Positions 22,553 to 35,400 of a stretch of DNA of 64,000 nt are shown piece after piece. Origin of the DNA: Coriaria nepalensis (lineage: Eukaryota; Streptophyta; Magnoliopsida; Cucurbitales; Coriariaceae); NCBI GenBank assembly GCA_027186245.1, contig CP114484.1:8526001-8590000 (forward strand). The letters run 5' to 3'. The translations under genes and the position numbers were made by a program. Within the stretch, counting starts at the first letter, position 1, and each line of letters begins with the position of its first letter. The notes below the pieces were generated by a model, which made no database searches, was not told the DNA's origin, and saw only the letters and a list, made by a program, of their open reading frames with translations.

Positions 22553-22879
22553 ACAAGTTCTTGATAAGCTTTCCAAAATCAAAATGATTTTTATGTAATT
22601 TTTATTTTACTAATTGATGCTAGATTGGATTTAGGGTGTGATCTCTTGAGTTTTTTTATGGAAAAATATGTGTCTCGAAATTAAGGTTTATAACTTTAAA
22701 TGTTTGATTATTTTGACTTTATGTAAAAAAAAATTGAGATATGAAGTTAGGGTTTTATTTTATGTTAAACTAAAATCCTAAATCCTAGATCTACAAATCT
22801 ATTTCTCATTTTTTGTATATTAAACCTCATTTTCTAATTGGTTTACTTCTTCAACTGCTATTTGTATTTACATTTCATA

Positions 22880-24421
22880 AATAACCAAACTGGCACAAAT
22901 TTGAGTGAGGGAATGAAATAAGGAATTGAGTTTTCTGAAATTAGAGATCCCAATGTTCGATGGAAAATGAACTTTGGGACATGGAAGGAAAAAAAATGTT
23001 TGCCCTACTATGAATAAAAATGGTACATTTTCCCCTCCTGATAATGCCAAATGGCCAACCTCTGAGCTTCCCAAAAAGACATTGATACTAGAATATGCTT
23101 ACAATCTTATAATACTCAATATTTTTTATGGAGTGTTCAAAAAGGTTGATAGAGATGCTCAAGCACTCTATAGTAAACTCGAATATTTATTTGCTTTACA
23201 ATTTGCACCTCATTATTTTCTTGAAAAATGGACACATCTAAATCTATTGATGATAATATAAATGAATTTCTTTAAAATGATTGTTCTATTAAAGCGAACT
23301 GACCAAACACTTGATACTAGTCTTGCTATGGTTATAAACTATAATCCTTGCCTGATGACTATGTTGTGATTAGAAACTCATTAAAATATATTGGTATTGC
23401 TCCTACTATTGTTGATCTTGTGATTTTTGGTTAAAAAACTAGGGAATTAGAATGGAAAGTAAGTAAGAGAACTAGCAATATCCTATTTGTAAAAAGAAAA
23501 TCATATAGGAGAGATTCAATAAACAATATTATTACAAGTAAGAAATTTTCTAAGAAAAAGACTAATGAAAAAATGAAACTTAAAGATGAAAGAAAATGAT
23601 ATTTATGTGGTAAGTTAGGGGTAAGTTAGGTCATTTGAAAAAGAATTGTTATGCATTAAAGAACAAAAATCTAAATAGTAATGACAATAACATACTATGA
23701 ATAATAGTAGCTCAACTTGTGTGTATGAAATTATGACTGTTTCTAAATGCATTATTATAAATGAGTGGATCCTTAACTCAGGATGTTCTTTTCATATAAG
23801 CCTTAACTTAGAATGGTACAGTGTACCACTATATTTTTTCATATAAATGAGCTAGTACGGTCCATTAGCATTACAAATACATGTGATCTTTTCATATAAA
23901 TGATGGTACAGTGTTTATGGATAACAAAAATATGTGTAGAAATCATGGTATAGGTAAATATCTCTTTGAAATTGTATAATGGAAATATTTTATTGTTAAC
24001 AAGGGTAAGATATATACCTAACCTTAAAAGGAATATAATATCACTAGGCATTATTGATGAATTTGACTGTACGTATAAGGCTCATAATGGCTACTTAACT
24101 GTTTACAAAAATGGAAAATATGTATTATATGGTACACAAAAACATTGTTTGTATGTTTTATCTAGATATTATTACCATGCTAGAACAAATACTACCTTGA
24201 TTAGTACTGATATTGATTGGATTGAATTATGACACTTAATATTGGGTCACATGAGTCATAAAGGGTTACAAGGTTTGTTATGAAAGAACAATGTTACTAC
24301 ACTTGAATTTTATGAAACTTGCATTTTAGGAAAACAACATAGGGCTAGTTTTGGGAAGGATATTCATTTATCTAAAAACTACCTTGATTTTGTGCATGTT
24401 GATTTATGGGGTCCTGAACAA
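22880..24421 (+). pseudogene. Copia gag, pre-integrase and integrase start (element D), degenerate
   Basis: Fragments of gag are seen from about 22950 (FDGK/NFGTWKE-like) to the nucleocapsid zinc knuckle near 23600-23650. The knuckle is ruined twice: its first Cys codon is now TGA, and an 11-bp tandem duplication (23609-23619 and 23620-23630) shifts the frame. From 23966 a longer open stretch gives the pre-integrase region (RVRYIPNLKRNIISLG; LILGHMSHKGL; ETCILGKQHRASFGK) and the start of the integrase core (FVHVDLWGP), where a solo LTR interrupts it. Confidence 0.8.
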
Positions 24422-24426
24422 GTTAT
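24422..24426 (+). repeat. Target site duplication GTTAT (left) of nested solo LTR
   Basis: GTTAT immediately before TGTTGG at 24427; repeated at 26332-26336 immediately after CCAACA. Confidence 0.92.
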
Positions 24427-26331
24427 TGTTGGAAAAGGCGGTTCGAAACCACACAACGAAAGCAAACAACCGGTCCTAGTGTATAACAAAAATTTTCTAA
24501 AAAATGTTTTAGCAATCTTTTATATACATATAAATTAATTCTACATCTATATGAAAAGGTCATACCCATGCCTGCATGAATCAATTGTCAAGACTCATAC
24601 CACGATTTTCCAAGTCAATCCTCAATACAATAGGACGTGTGTGGGCACGTAGAGATGATAATATTTTTCTTTTTCCTTTTCTCTCAGAAAAATCTCTACC
24701 GAAAAAAAAAATTCTCTAAATTAATTAGAATAAGATGTATTTATAAAATTTGATTAGGTATTTTGATTAATTTAAACTCTTTAAATTAATTAAATTGCTA
24801 ATTCAATCATGATAATATAATCATCAACTGATATCTGTGATATGATTAAATCTTTTCAAATCCTATTTAAAATAGAGTTTTATCTATTTTAAATCATATC
24901 ATCAATTTAATAATATATTTAATAAGATCAAATCTTTTCAAATCTTATAAAATAAAATCATAGTTATTTTAAACTATATCGTCTTTTTGATTATACATTT
25001 GATTTAGTCAAACCTATTCAAATATTATTTAAAATAGAATATCATCTATTTTAAATCAAAAGCAAATCTTATTTGAATTCTAAATTAGTTTCTTAAACTA
25101 ATCTAAATTTGACTTACCTAATCTTAATATTAAATTAATATCTCATATCAATTAAATATTATATATAATATATTCAATTCAAAATCAAATATATTATTAT
25201 TTAATTAAATAATTCTGAATTTTACCATTAAAATACATCTTTTAATTAATTAATTAATTAATACTAAGTATCTCATAATTATAAATTTGTCCCAGAAAAC
25301 TATTTTCTTGCAAATAAGTCATTTTTCAATATTTGTCATTCCAAGCTAAGAACTATGGACCTATAATTCCAAGCTCCAATAAATTATATTATTAATCAAA
25401 CTCTTTGATCTAATAAATCTTAATTTATTAATCTCAATATTATTTCACTAAAAATATGATATTGCACTCTTGCAATTATAAAACATATTTACTGAGCAAT
25501 CTCTAGTAGTCCATTGATATAATCATTTCATGCATTCAATCCTCCGAAAATTGATTAATGATTAGAACTGGTCAAATTTACCGTTTTACCTCTCTATTTA
25601 TCTCTTTATCCTTAAATACCATTAATTCATTAGTGAACAGTCAATTTATAACTTGGTTATAAATTTGAGCTCAAGATTATTTAGTTCTAGAATTAACCCT
25701 TAAGGAAACCAATATACAATCTTCTATGAAAAATGTTTGGATTTTATATCTGTAAATCATGTTCTCAGCCACTTATCCCAATAAATCTCCAAAACAAAAG
25801 TTTTTAGTCTGGTATACAAACAAACCAAGACAAGTCAATCAAAAGATCCAATTGACATAAACAAGAGTTCATGACTACTCAGGATTTAGATTGATCTTCA
25901 TATGATCATCGATTGATATGAATTTAACTCTTTATGATAAACGGTATTTTAATAAAGAATTAATTCATATCGAGTCTTGTCCTATATAATCCAATTACAC
26001 AAAGCACCTCCACTAAGATGGCTTATCTACATCAGTGATCTGGATCTAGATCACATGTATTTGTAATGCTAGTGGACCGTACTAGTAACCACTATATTAA
26101 AGATTGCATACTTTAATATGTTGCGGACAATTTAATTCCTTATCTATAATTTTGATCATCTCATACTAATACAATATTATAGTCATATTAATGAATTTGG
26201 AATTTTGTGATATTTATTCATATTATTCAATAATAATACATTCAAAACAATTATATATAGAAAAATGTTACTTTTATTAATTTCATTATAAACAATACTA
26301 ATTACATGCTTTCAAGATACCATGTCCAACA
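24427..26331 (-). mobile_element. Nested solo LTR, 1905 bp, inside copia element D
   Basis: Perfect inverted ends (TGTTGG...CCAACA) and flanking GTTAT repeats define the borders to the base. No primer site, pol or second LTR is present, so it is a solo LTR left by recombination between two LTRs. On the minus strand a TATA-like TTTATAAATACATC near 24745 lies at the usual distance from the LTR end, which suggests minus orientation. It splits the integrase frame of element D; pol resumes directly after the second GTTAT. Confidence 0.9.
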
Positions 26332-26336
26332 GTTAT
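26332..26336 (+). repeat. Target site duplication GTTAT (right) of nested solo LTR
   Basis: Second copy of GTTAT, directly after CCAACA. Confidence 0.92.
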
Positions 26337-28862
26337 GTCACAGGATAGTAATAGGTTCTTATTATCTATAATAGATTATTTAAGCATAAAAATTTGGATA
26401 CTTTTACCAAAAACTAAAGATGAAACTTTGAGAAAGTTTAAGCCATGGAAAATTTTGGTAGAAACTCAAATAGACAAAAAAAAATTAAAAGCACTAAGAA
26501 CTAATAATGGTCCTAATTTTGTAACTCTCAATTTCATACATTTTGCAAGGAAAATGGAATAATGAGACATAGGACAGTTGTCAGAACACCTCAACATAAT
26601 GGAGTAGCTGAAAGAATGCAAATGACTTAAAAAAAAAATTAGATGTTTAATGTGTACTTCAAATCTACCAAAACTTTTTTGGAAAGAGGCATTAGAGACA
26701 GTTGCATATCTAGTTAATAGAATTTTTAGTATTATTGTAAATTTTAAATGTCTTGAAGAAGTATGGTTAAATAGACCAGCAGTTTTAACATCTTTAAAGG
26801 TTTTTTAGTGTGTTGTATATGTACATAAATCTAATGGTAAGTTAGAATCAAGATCTAGAAAGTGTGTTATTAGGCTATCAAGAGGGTACTAAAGGGTATA
26901 GACGATGGGATAGAAATTCTAGTGGTATAGATCATAGTAAGTAAAGATGTTGTGTTTAATGAAAAATTATTCCTTTGTAAACTAAATAATATTGCTGCAA
27001 ATATAAATAGCTCTAATGAGGGTTCTTTAACAAGAGTGGAGCTTGTAACCCTTGTTGATTGAAAGGATCAGTAGGAGGAAGGCAGCCCTCTCAATAATTT
27101 TATACCAACTGATGATGTACCTAGTACTTCTAATGGTATAGAAACTGAATATGATACTACTAATATCTAAGATAAGTTAAATTATGGTGATCTTGATGAT
27201 TATCAATTGGCCCTAGATAGAGGTAGAAGGTATCATAAGCCTAACCCAAAATACACGTGCAAATTTAGTGTTTATAGCTTTACTTGTAGGTTTAGAGGTT
27301 CAATCTGATGAACTACTTGACTCTGATGTTATTGTTTCCTTAAAGGAAGCAAAAAAATTGGCTGAGGAATTGAAAGAAATGAAGTCATTGAAGATTAACA
27401 AAACTTGGACTTTGGTACCTAAACTAGAAAATAGAAATTTGGTTGATTGTAAATGGTTGGTTAAAGTAAAAGAAGGTATATCTCAAACTAATCCTCTTAT
27501 ATATAAAGCTAGGCAAGTAGTTAAAGGTTTTATACAAAATTAACGTATAGATTATCATGAAATCTTCTCACATATTGTCAAATTTAAAACTATTAGGATC
27601 AGGCTTGCAATGGCTTATACTATGATTTGGATTTGGATAAAATGGATGTTAAGACAACTTTCGTGCATGGAGAATTACATGAAACTATATATATGCATCA
27701 ACCTCTAGGCTATATAGATAAGACACATCCAAATTATGTATGCTTGCTTCACAAATCTTTGTATGGATTAAAACAATCACCAAGACAGTGGTATAAATGT
27801 TTTTATTCTTTTTTTTTATAAGCATAGGTTTTACAATAAGTAAATATGATTCATGTTTCTATTTTTCTTATTTAAATTATGTCCATATTTATGTACTTTT
27901 ATATGTTGATGGCGTGTTGTTAATAAGTAAGTCTAAGTCAAAGATAAAAGAAATAAAGAATGAGTTAGGTTATGAATTTTATATGAAAAACTTAGGAAAT
28001 GCAAAAAATATTTTATGAATGGAAATAATTAGGAATAGGAGTAAACATAAACTTAAGTTGCATCAAAATACTTATTTGATGAAAGTTTATTCGAAGTTTA
28101 ATGTTTTTGGTTGCAAACCTATTCTAGTTCCCCTTGCATCTCGAGTCATTCTTAGTAAGCAACAATCTCCAAATATTGATTTTGAAAAACTCAAAATGGA
28201 AAATGTTCCTCATTCTAATGCAATTTGATATGTTATGTACTGCATGATTAACACTAGGCTTGATCTGAGTTTTGCAAAATATCATTACTTAGTATATGTC
28301 CAACCTTGGGGTTGAACACTGGAAAGCTTTAAAATGGTTGCTTAAATAGTTGAATAGTTCTGCAAACATTGAATTACAATTTGGTAACTTGACTGATAAC
28401 TTTGAATTAGTTGGATATGTGGATTCTGACTTTACAGGTGACAAGGATAATAAAAAATCTACTACTGCCTGCCAATTTCTATTTGATGGAAATTGTGTGA
28501 GTTGGAAAACTCAACTCCAACCCTGGTTGCATTTTCCTTTCTGAAACAGAATATGTGGCAATAAATGATGTGTTTAAAGAAGTTATATGGCTTCAAGGTT
28601 TATTAAAGGATATTAATATGGTGTATAGTTCTTGTACTATATTCTAATAGTTAGAGTGTTATACATTTATCTAAAAAACATGTTCATCAATGAAAAAACT
28701 AAGCATATTGATATTAAATTTCATTTTATCAGGGAATTTTTAATTATTGGTACTTTAAGCATGTCAAAGGTGCCCACCGAGGACAACCTGACAAATATGG
28801 GTACCAAGATAGTTATTGTGCAGAAGTTTAGACATTTTCTAAGCATACTTAATGTCATGTAA
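26337..28862 (+). pseudogene. Copia integrase, reverse transcriptase and RNase H (element D), degenerate
   Basis: Integrase core continues at 26337-26870 (RFLLSIIDY, LRTNNGPNF). Reverse transcriptase runs from about 27310 to 28020 ([47 protein letters not shown]). The catalytic YVDD box at 27902-27913 reads YVDG. RNase H follows at 28350-28862 (GYVDSDFTGDKDNKKSTTA; SKVPTEDNLTNM). Many stops and frameshifts separate the parts, and one catalytic Asp is lost, so the element is inactive. Confidence 0.85.
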
Positions 28863-28989
28863 TTGTCGGTATTCATGGATCAATGAAGACAATGAATTGA
28901 TTCTATGATTATAATAGGATCAATAGGAATGTTGCGAGGGAGAGCTTTATATGCTGCTGGTGATGGTTTGTGGTCTTCAAGGTAGAAAA

Positions 28990-29591
28990 CGTTGGTTTAT
29001 TGTTGTGGCCCAAAATCAAGTGAAGACCAAAACCGATTGAGGCTCATTTAAGCTCAATGAATTTAAATGTTGGACTCAATCTTTGCCTTTATTTTTCACC
29101 AGTTTAATCCTAACCATCCATTGCCCTCATACTTGAGCCTCTCTTTCTCTCGTTATCTAATTTAATTCGAGCAAGGGTTAGGTTGTGTCGTTTTGGTGAT
29201 CTCTCTAGTTTTTCTCTATCTTTATAAAAATCTAGGATTATGCTAGTACTCTCGATTGGTGATTGAAGTTGTATTTTTTCAATGGTGAGATCTATTTGAT
29301 TCTCTATAAGTATAATACTATATTGACAGATTTGATTCGGTTGAGTATTATTGATTGATGTTCTTAATCTATAATTGTATATGAACGGTTGATTTAGTGC
29401 ACATAGAGTCTAACAAATTATTAGAACTCTACATAGATGTAGTCCCTTGATCGATCTCAATCTTACTGATGTAAATCACAATATAATCTATGTATCTTTC
29501 TTTTTCTTATTCTATAATTATGCAATATTTAATCTCAAGATTTAAAATATATATATATAATAACTTGATTTAATTTGATAAAATCACAATA
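28990..29591 (+). repeat. 3' LTR of copia element D
   Basis: 602 bp, preceded by the purine-rich AAGGTAGAAAA (28979-28989) and ending CACAATA like the 5' copy. The start CGTTGG differs from TATTAG in the 5' LTR, consistent with old divergence from a common TATTGG- or TGTTGG-like end. Confidence 0.88.
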
Positions 29592-29596
29592 AAATC
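29592..29596 (+). repeat. Target site duplication AAATC (right) of copia element D
   Basis: AAATC directly after the 3' LTR, matching 21936-21940. Confidence 0.85.
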
Positions 29597-30723
29597 ATCG
29601 TTCTTTCAGTATACGATAAAAACAATGTCTCCCCTCCCCCTGCACCGAAATTCTGAATCCACGGCACCGAGCAGAACTTCCAAGAAAATGGACATGCAAT
29701 GGTAACGCAAGTATATGTGCATGCATATAATATATATATTGGAAAGTGATTATAACATTATCATAGAGTCAAAGATTGTCACAAGGAATTAAAAGTAGGA
29801 ATGGGCCAAACAAAGCTAGGCACCTTCCTTCATTTACGTAACTTGGGATGAATTGCAAGTACAAGTTTATTTCTGGTCGGCCGAACTCAAATCCCAAGGT
29901 CCAGGACTGCAAGGAGCCGTATGCATTAGCTTGCTGCAGTTGCAGGCCATGTGGTGGACACAAACAAACAACCAATTACTGGTCAATGCCACGTTCGACG
30001 ACCTCCCATTACTCGTCCTCAGCGCAGTGTCTTTTGCCTCTCTTCACCACTCACTAGCAGTCTACCACTAGCTACTCCACCAACTACAGTATACGCGCCT
30101 GATAGGAACTAGAATGCCCAACTACTTCTGTATTAGACAGACATCATGTCCAACTACAGTACAGACTGCTGTGCTGAGTGCATGTCTAGCTGGCACGTGC
30201 GTCTGCCTGCTCGATGAATACCTGTTCTAGACCAAATACAAGTACTAGTTCACAAATCCCAAATATGACATGACCACAGGATTAGAGACCTTGAAGGCTT
30301 CTTAATTTTCCAAGTTTATTTATATAAAGAAAAGTTACTAACAAAACATAATTAATTACACTTTGTCACGTGATTCTGTCACCAAAATTAAAGAAAACAA
30401 AAGAAAGACATATTTCTGTGCAAGAAGCAAAGAAGCAAGAAACAAGAAGCAAGAAGCAAGAAGCAGCAAGCAGAAGCCCCCAATAATCCGTAGCATGCCG
30501 ACTCTTCGCCCCCCCCAGTATTGGGTCCCAACTCCCAATTAATCAAACACACTTCCCCAAAATTGTTTCTTAGGTCACGTGCCACCCTAACAACGCAATC
30601 TCCAATTGTCTCTGCTACTGCTACCATCATAGAAGGGGTTTACTTTCTTCTTATTATTAGACTTTCACGTATATTGTATGCATGCATGCATGTATGTGTT
30701 GTATATTATTAGATTATGAGGCT
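29597..30723. other. Intergenic between element D and the TPR gene
   Basis: Mixed-composition DNA with several CACGTG cores (30187, 30367, 30577) and a TGCATGCATGCATG run near 30678. Overlapping ORFs on both strands at 29769-30071 and 30356-30630 have no recognisable content. The 3' UTR of the minus-strand TPR gene should lie at the right end. Confidence 0.5.
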
Positions 30724-32425
30724 TCATGAGGCGGTTCTGTCAGAGGTGGTGAGAGGGAAACACGTGTCCTCACCGCCGGTGTTCCATAGAAAATTGGCAT
30801 AGTTAGCAGCGTAGTATGAATTACTGGGCTCCGCCGATATGGCTTCTAAAAACGTCTCCTCTGCCGCCCATAAGTCTTCCCTCACTCGCCATAAGAACGT
30901 CGCGTACTTGTTATATGCCTCCGCGTCCGTCGGCTTCGCCTCCACCGCCCTCTTGAAGTACTCCTCCGCCCTGTTTTTCAAATCAAATTAACAATCCAAC
31001 CTCAACATAAACACAAACAAAAATAGAATAAAGAAATAGAAAACTATGTGTTATAAGTAACTAAATTTACCTGTCAAAGTCACGTGCAACAAGGTATAGG
31101 AACTGAGCGTAATTGGCTAGAAGGAGAGGGTTGTTTGGCTCCTGCGAAAGCCCAGTTTGATAGATAAGCTCTGTTCCTAAATATTCCTTATAGTCGTCAT
31201 CCTGTTCCATATTCACCGTCACCGGCGATATAAATTGGCTAGATGGAAAGTCCGCTCTGCACACGCCTTCCATTTTATGAGCTTCTTCCACCATAGAATC
31301 CCAAACACCAAATTCTTCTTCTAGACTCACTTCTTCTTTCTCCACAGACCGAATTCCTCTGTACTGATCGGAGCGGTCAGACCAATCCTCACCGTCGGTG
31401 CTGCTAGCAACCGGCCTCGCCTTCCCACCACCACCTCCACCATTATCTCCTCCAATCGAAGCGGTTTTCCCGCTTGAGGATGAGAACGAAAATGTCTTGA
31501 TAGCAGACGGGTTTATAAACTTGTGCTTTTGATCCTGTGATTCAAGGACTGAAGAAGCTGTAGTACCCTCTGTTGTGGGCGGATAGGAAGCGGCTGCAAT
31601 GGCAGCGTTATGGCTCATTGAATAGACGGTGAAGTTGGCTAAGAGGATCATGATGTAGACCATTAGAGTAGGGGTGCGAGAGAAGACTTGTTGGAAAAGC
31701 CAGACGAAAGAAGCGTGCATTTCTTGCTGAACTCGACCGAGGATACCGTTTAGATCTTCAAAGAAGAGGATTTCTCTTAGTTGTAAACTGTAGCTATGGA
31801 GCTCACGGATCATGAACACCATAGAGGAGAAGGCCTTTTCGACTGAGCAATAAGCTGATTCCCCTGCTTCTTTAACTCCCTGTTTCCATTGCATCTTTTT
31901 CTTTATGATTCGGAGCGAGAGCGGTAGGTCCATGCTGTTTGCCTTTCGCTCGATATCGGCCCGAACAATGATCTCGTCTCCCATGGGCGGTCCGTTAATG
32001 ATTCCGGGCCATGGAAGGTCTATGGCATCGAATAGACCCAGATTGTTGTCGATCTGAAAAGATTGTCCGGATGAAACTGATTGTGATTCGGAATTGAGCT
32101 GGGACTTGCGCACCAGTTCCAGAATCTGCTTGGAGAATTCTTCGTCTGAGAAGGCGGCGTCGTCATTGAAGCTTGCTAGGGAAGAAGGTCTGATTTTGAA
32201 GGTTGAATTTCTCGGTTTTGGATTCCTGGACGAGGTTCCGAAGAGAGCGGATTGATTGAGCCAAGGAACGCATTTGCAGAAGAAAACCCCTCCATTAACA
32301 TAGCTTCTACGTTTTCGAGATGGAGGAGAAGAGATGATAGAGGACAGTGCTTTAGAAGGAGGAGATGAAGGCGGAGTAATCGGCTGCGACCAATGCAAAC
32401 AGGTAGCAGCCATTGTTGCCTCCAT
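30724..32425 (-). CDS. TPR-like protein with one membrane segment, probable plastid or membrane location
   Basis: Two exons on the minus strand, 32425-31071 and 30970-30724, give 533 residues. The N-terminus (about 1-85) is Ser/Pro/Arg-rich and poor in acids, like an organelle transit peptide. A central conserved domain (about 130-250) ends in a hydrophobic segment at residues 252-270 (PTLMVYIMILLANFTVYSM). An acidic and Gly-rich linker follows. The C-terminal 110 residues hold TPR-type helices (YQTGLSQEPNNPLLLANYAQFLY; AEEYFKRAVEAKPTDAEAYNKYATFLW; SNSYYAANYANFLW). This matches a plant family annotated only as TPR-like superfamily; its role is unknown to me. The intron falls between two TPR helices and keeps the frame (AG|G, Arg). 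I recall the Arabidopsis homologue lying next to GONST2, and here the GONST gene is the next gene upstream. Confidence 0.88.
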
Positions 32426-35400
32426 TATCTATGATTACGGATACAGATTAGAGGGATGAAGAGATCAATCGTATCCACGAGGGAAATCAAAAAGTGTAGT
32501 CCTTTCTTTGTTTCAAATCAACGCTGCGAATCAACGAGAAAAGCAAACCAAATAAGTCAAAACAGATTTATATAAAAATAAAAATAAAAATAAATAAATC
32601 CATGGTGAGAAAAACACACAACTTCAAGATGACTTTACTTTTCGACGAACTTCATGAATGAGTTCGGAAGATTGTTCGACGGCGAAGAAGGTTTTCCGAT
32701 GGGAGCCTTAAAAGTGAAGCAGAGGCGTAACTTCTTTACTCTATCAGGAACAGAGAGCACTCTGCTCCTTCCTTTTCTCTCTCTCTCTCTCCACAAATAT
32801 ATATATATATAGATAAGAATGAAGAAGACGAGCTCCCTTTCGGTTCCTGAAGAAAAATCTCCACGTAGTTTTACAATGGAGGCCGTATAGGGTTAGTTGA
32901 AATTATAATTTTCGATTATATATTAATATATATATAAATAATAATAGTAATATATATAGATATTATGTGAAAAAAGGAAATGGGTTTATTAGAGCGGATC
33001 TGTAGGTAAATGACATGCCTGTGGCTGTAAGTAAGGACCAGGTAACTAGGTCTCTCTAATTTTGAGTCCAAGGCGGCCCATTTCACGGACGATTTGGATC
33101 TGATCTGCGCGGTTTCATCACGACACGTGTTCCGCCGACCACGACTTCTACCGCTGCTGCTTGTGATCTCCGTCCCTCTCACTCCTCTTGCCTACATGCC
33201 GCTTTCAAATCCCACCAGCCAATGGGGTTTAAGCTAATTAATAATATTCTCTTACTAGTCTCGTGATCTATAGCTTTTCTGGGATCAGACTAACCACAAC
33301 TATTGATGTGAAATTGTTAGAATCATCGAAAATCAGGACTGAGCAAGTGGTCTTTATCATATCTAATCAGATTTTGATCGGATTGGATCGTAGAAAAATT
33401 TAGATTTGCTCTCAGATCGATTTACTCAGAATTGGATTCCCATCAAATACAGATTCGAAATTTTTTTTTTTTTTTTAATTCAATTTGATTTTATTAGATA
33501 GTAAAATCTGGAAAAAAAAAATATAAAAAATATAAGAATAAAAAATAATAATTAAGGATATAAATGAAAAAATAAATTCTTTTTTAATAAATAAATAGAT
33601 TAAATTATTATATTTTATAAAAAAATTCCTTAAATTATGTAAAATTATATTTTAACCCACCTCATATATTTTAAACTCCTAAAATTTTATTCGCACACTA
33701 TTTAATTTATTCTATTATTTTAAATTATTATTTAATCAATTTATCCCTTCACCCATTTCCACAAAGCCTTCTACCCTCGTCGTTATTGATTGCCATTATC
33801 GGAAATAATTATAAAATTAACCTATTTTTGTATTCTTAATTATCATTTTCAATCTCTTTTTTTTTCATTTATTTATGCATAAAATAACTTTCTCCATCTT
33901 TCCTAAATGTCGCCATCATCCACTATTACCATTCTTCGATGTCGGAAAATTACTCTCTCTCTCTCGCTAGATTCTAATCAAATTATCCATAATCCAATTT
34001 TTTTTAGAGAGAGAAAGAGAGTTAATTTACAATGGAGAAGAACGGCAACAATGGTAGAAAAGGTGAATGAGATTTTTTTAAGGGTGAATAAATAAAACAT
34101 AATTAAAAGTGATATTGATATTATAAAAATAAAAGTTAAGAGTAAACATGTAAAAATAAAAGTTATTTCTAATGACAAAGGTCAAAAGTGGTGGCTATAG
34201 AGAGGTTGGTGGAGATGGTGGTATAAGGGTATATTGATGAAAAAATGACTTAGCATAATGAAGTGGGTTAAAGAGTTTAGGAATAAAATTTTGAGATTAA
34301 AAATATATAAAATAATAAGTCCAAAGTTTAAAAAGAGTTTAAAAGATATGCGATCGTTGCAAAGTTTGACTTTTACTTAGTTTTCTTATGAAGTGTGATA
34401 GCTTAAGTGTGATTATTTAAACATAGTGATAGTTTGAGTGGGATAAGTAAGTTTAATTTGGTCAATAAAATATGTATTTAATAAAGAACTAATGAAAAAA
34501 TAATTTAAGAAAAGAAATAAATAAAAATATCTAAAAAATTAATGCATTTAAAAAGAAAATTTTAATTCATTAATAAATAAGGAAAACATTTTATTAAGAT
34601 TTTAAAATTAAATCAAATAAAATAATTAAAATTGGTTTTAATTAACACGAATCTTGATCGGTTCGGATCAACTCGATCAAAAGGATTTTTCCGAATCTGA
34701 CCGATTCGATTATGTCAGTCGGATCAAATCTTTTCTATTCAACTCTATTAAGAATGAATGGGTCACATATGTCTTTATTATTATTATTATTACAATCAGC
34801 TCGCTGATTTATATTAGATTTAGTCCACATTTTTCATGTTTATTAGAAAAGCATATATTTACATGTTTCAAATCTGAATGATTCAAATAATAATAATATA
34901 TGAAAAGGTAAGAGAAGGAGAAAATCGTCGTGTAGTAGTAGTAATCGGACATGGACGTGAAGAGGCAAATTATGTCACAGGGTTAATTATAGATATGTAT
35001 ATCCTTATCCTCTCAGGCATAAGCTTATCATCAACCGTTTCTCTCCTCCACTCTGATTGATACCACACCCTGCAATGCCATGGCTGCTTGCATCACAATC
35101 AAATTTGGCTGGTCGAGATATTTTGGTTGCAGGAAGGAAGCTAGGCAGGGCCCATGCAGCCATAAATATCTTGCTTTGTGAGTTAGTATTGGTTTGTCCT
35201 TTTACGTACAAGCTGCAGGTCATCTGTTCATATGTATCAATCATCTTGTAGTGGTTGATTACAGACTATTGTTTGAAGCTTGCAGGGTAGAGCTCTTTCT
35301 TTCCAGCCATACGATTAAATTAGTTTTATCTCATACTTCTTAATCGTCGACGTCCATTACTCTTATTAACTTGACCCATTTCGAATCTTACTAAATGTGG

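Larger units (their letters stand above)
21941..29591 (+). mobile_element. Complete-length but dead Ty1/copia retrotransposon (element D)
   Basis: Two similar LTRs in direct orientation enclose a primer-binding site, gag/pol remnants in copia order (gag, integrase, reverse transcriptase, RNase H) and a polypurine tract, and are flanked by AAATC on both sides. Total 7.65 kb, of which 1.9 kb is a nested solo LTR at 24427-26331; without it the element is about 5.7 kb. The LTRs differ at well over 10% of positions where aligned by eye, so insertion is old. Coding frames are broken by many stops and shifts. The element lies between the GONST and TPR genes. Confidence 0.92.

Noticed and set aside
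29769..30071. Three overlapping ORFs on both strands between element D and the TPR gene
   Set aside because: Mutually overlapping and without recognisable motifs.
34880..35300. Balanced-composition stretch considered as a small gene or microRNA precursor
   Set aside because: No known mature microRNA sequence and no long hairpin could be seen; ORFs on both strands are unremarkable.
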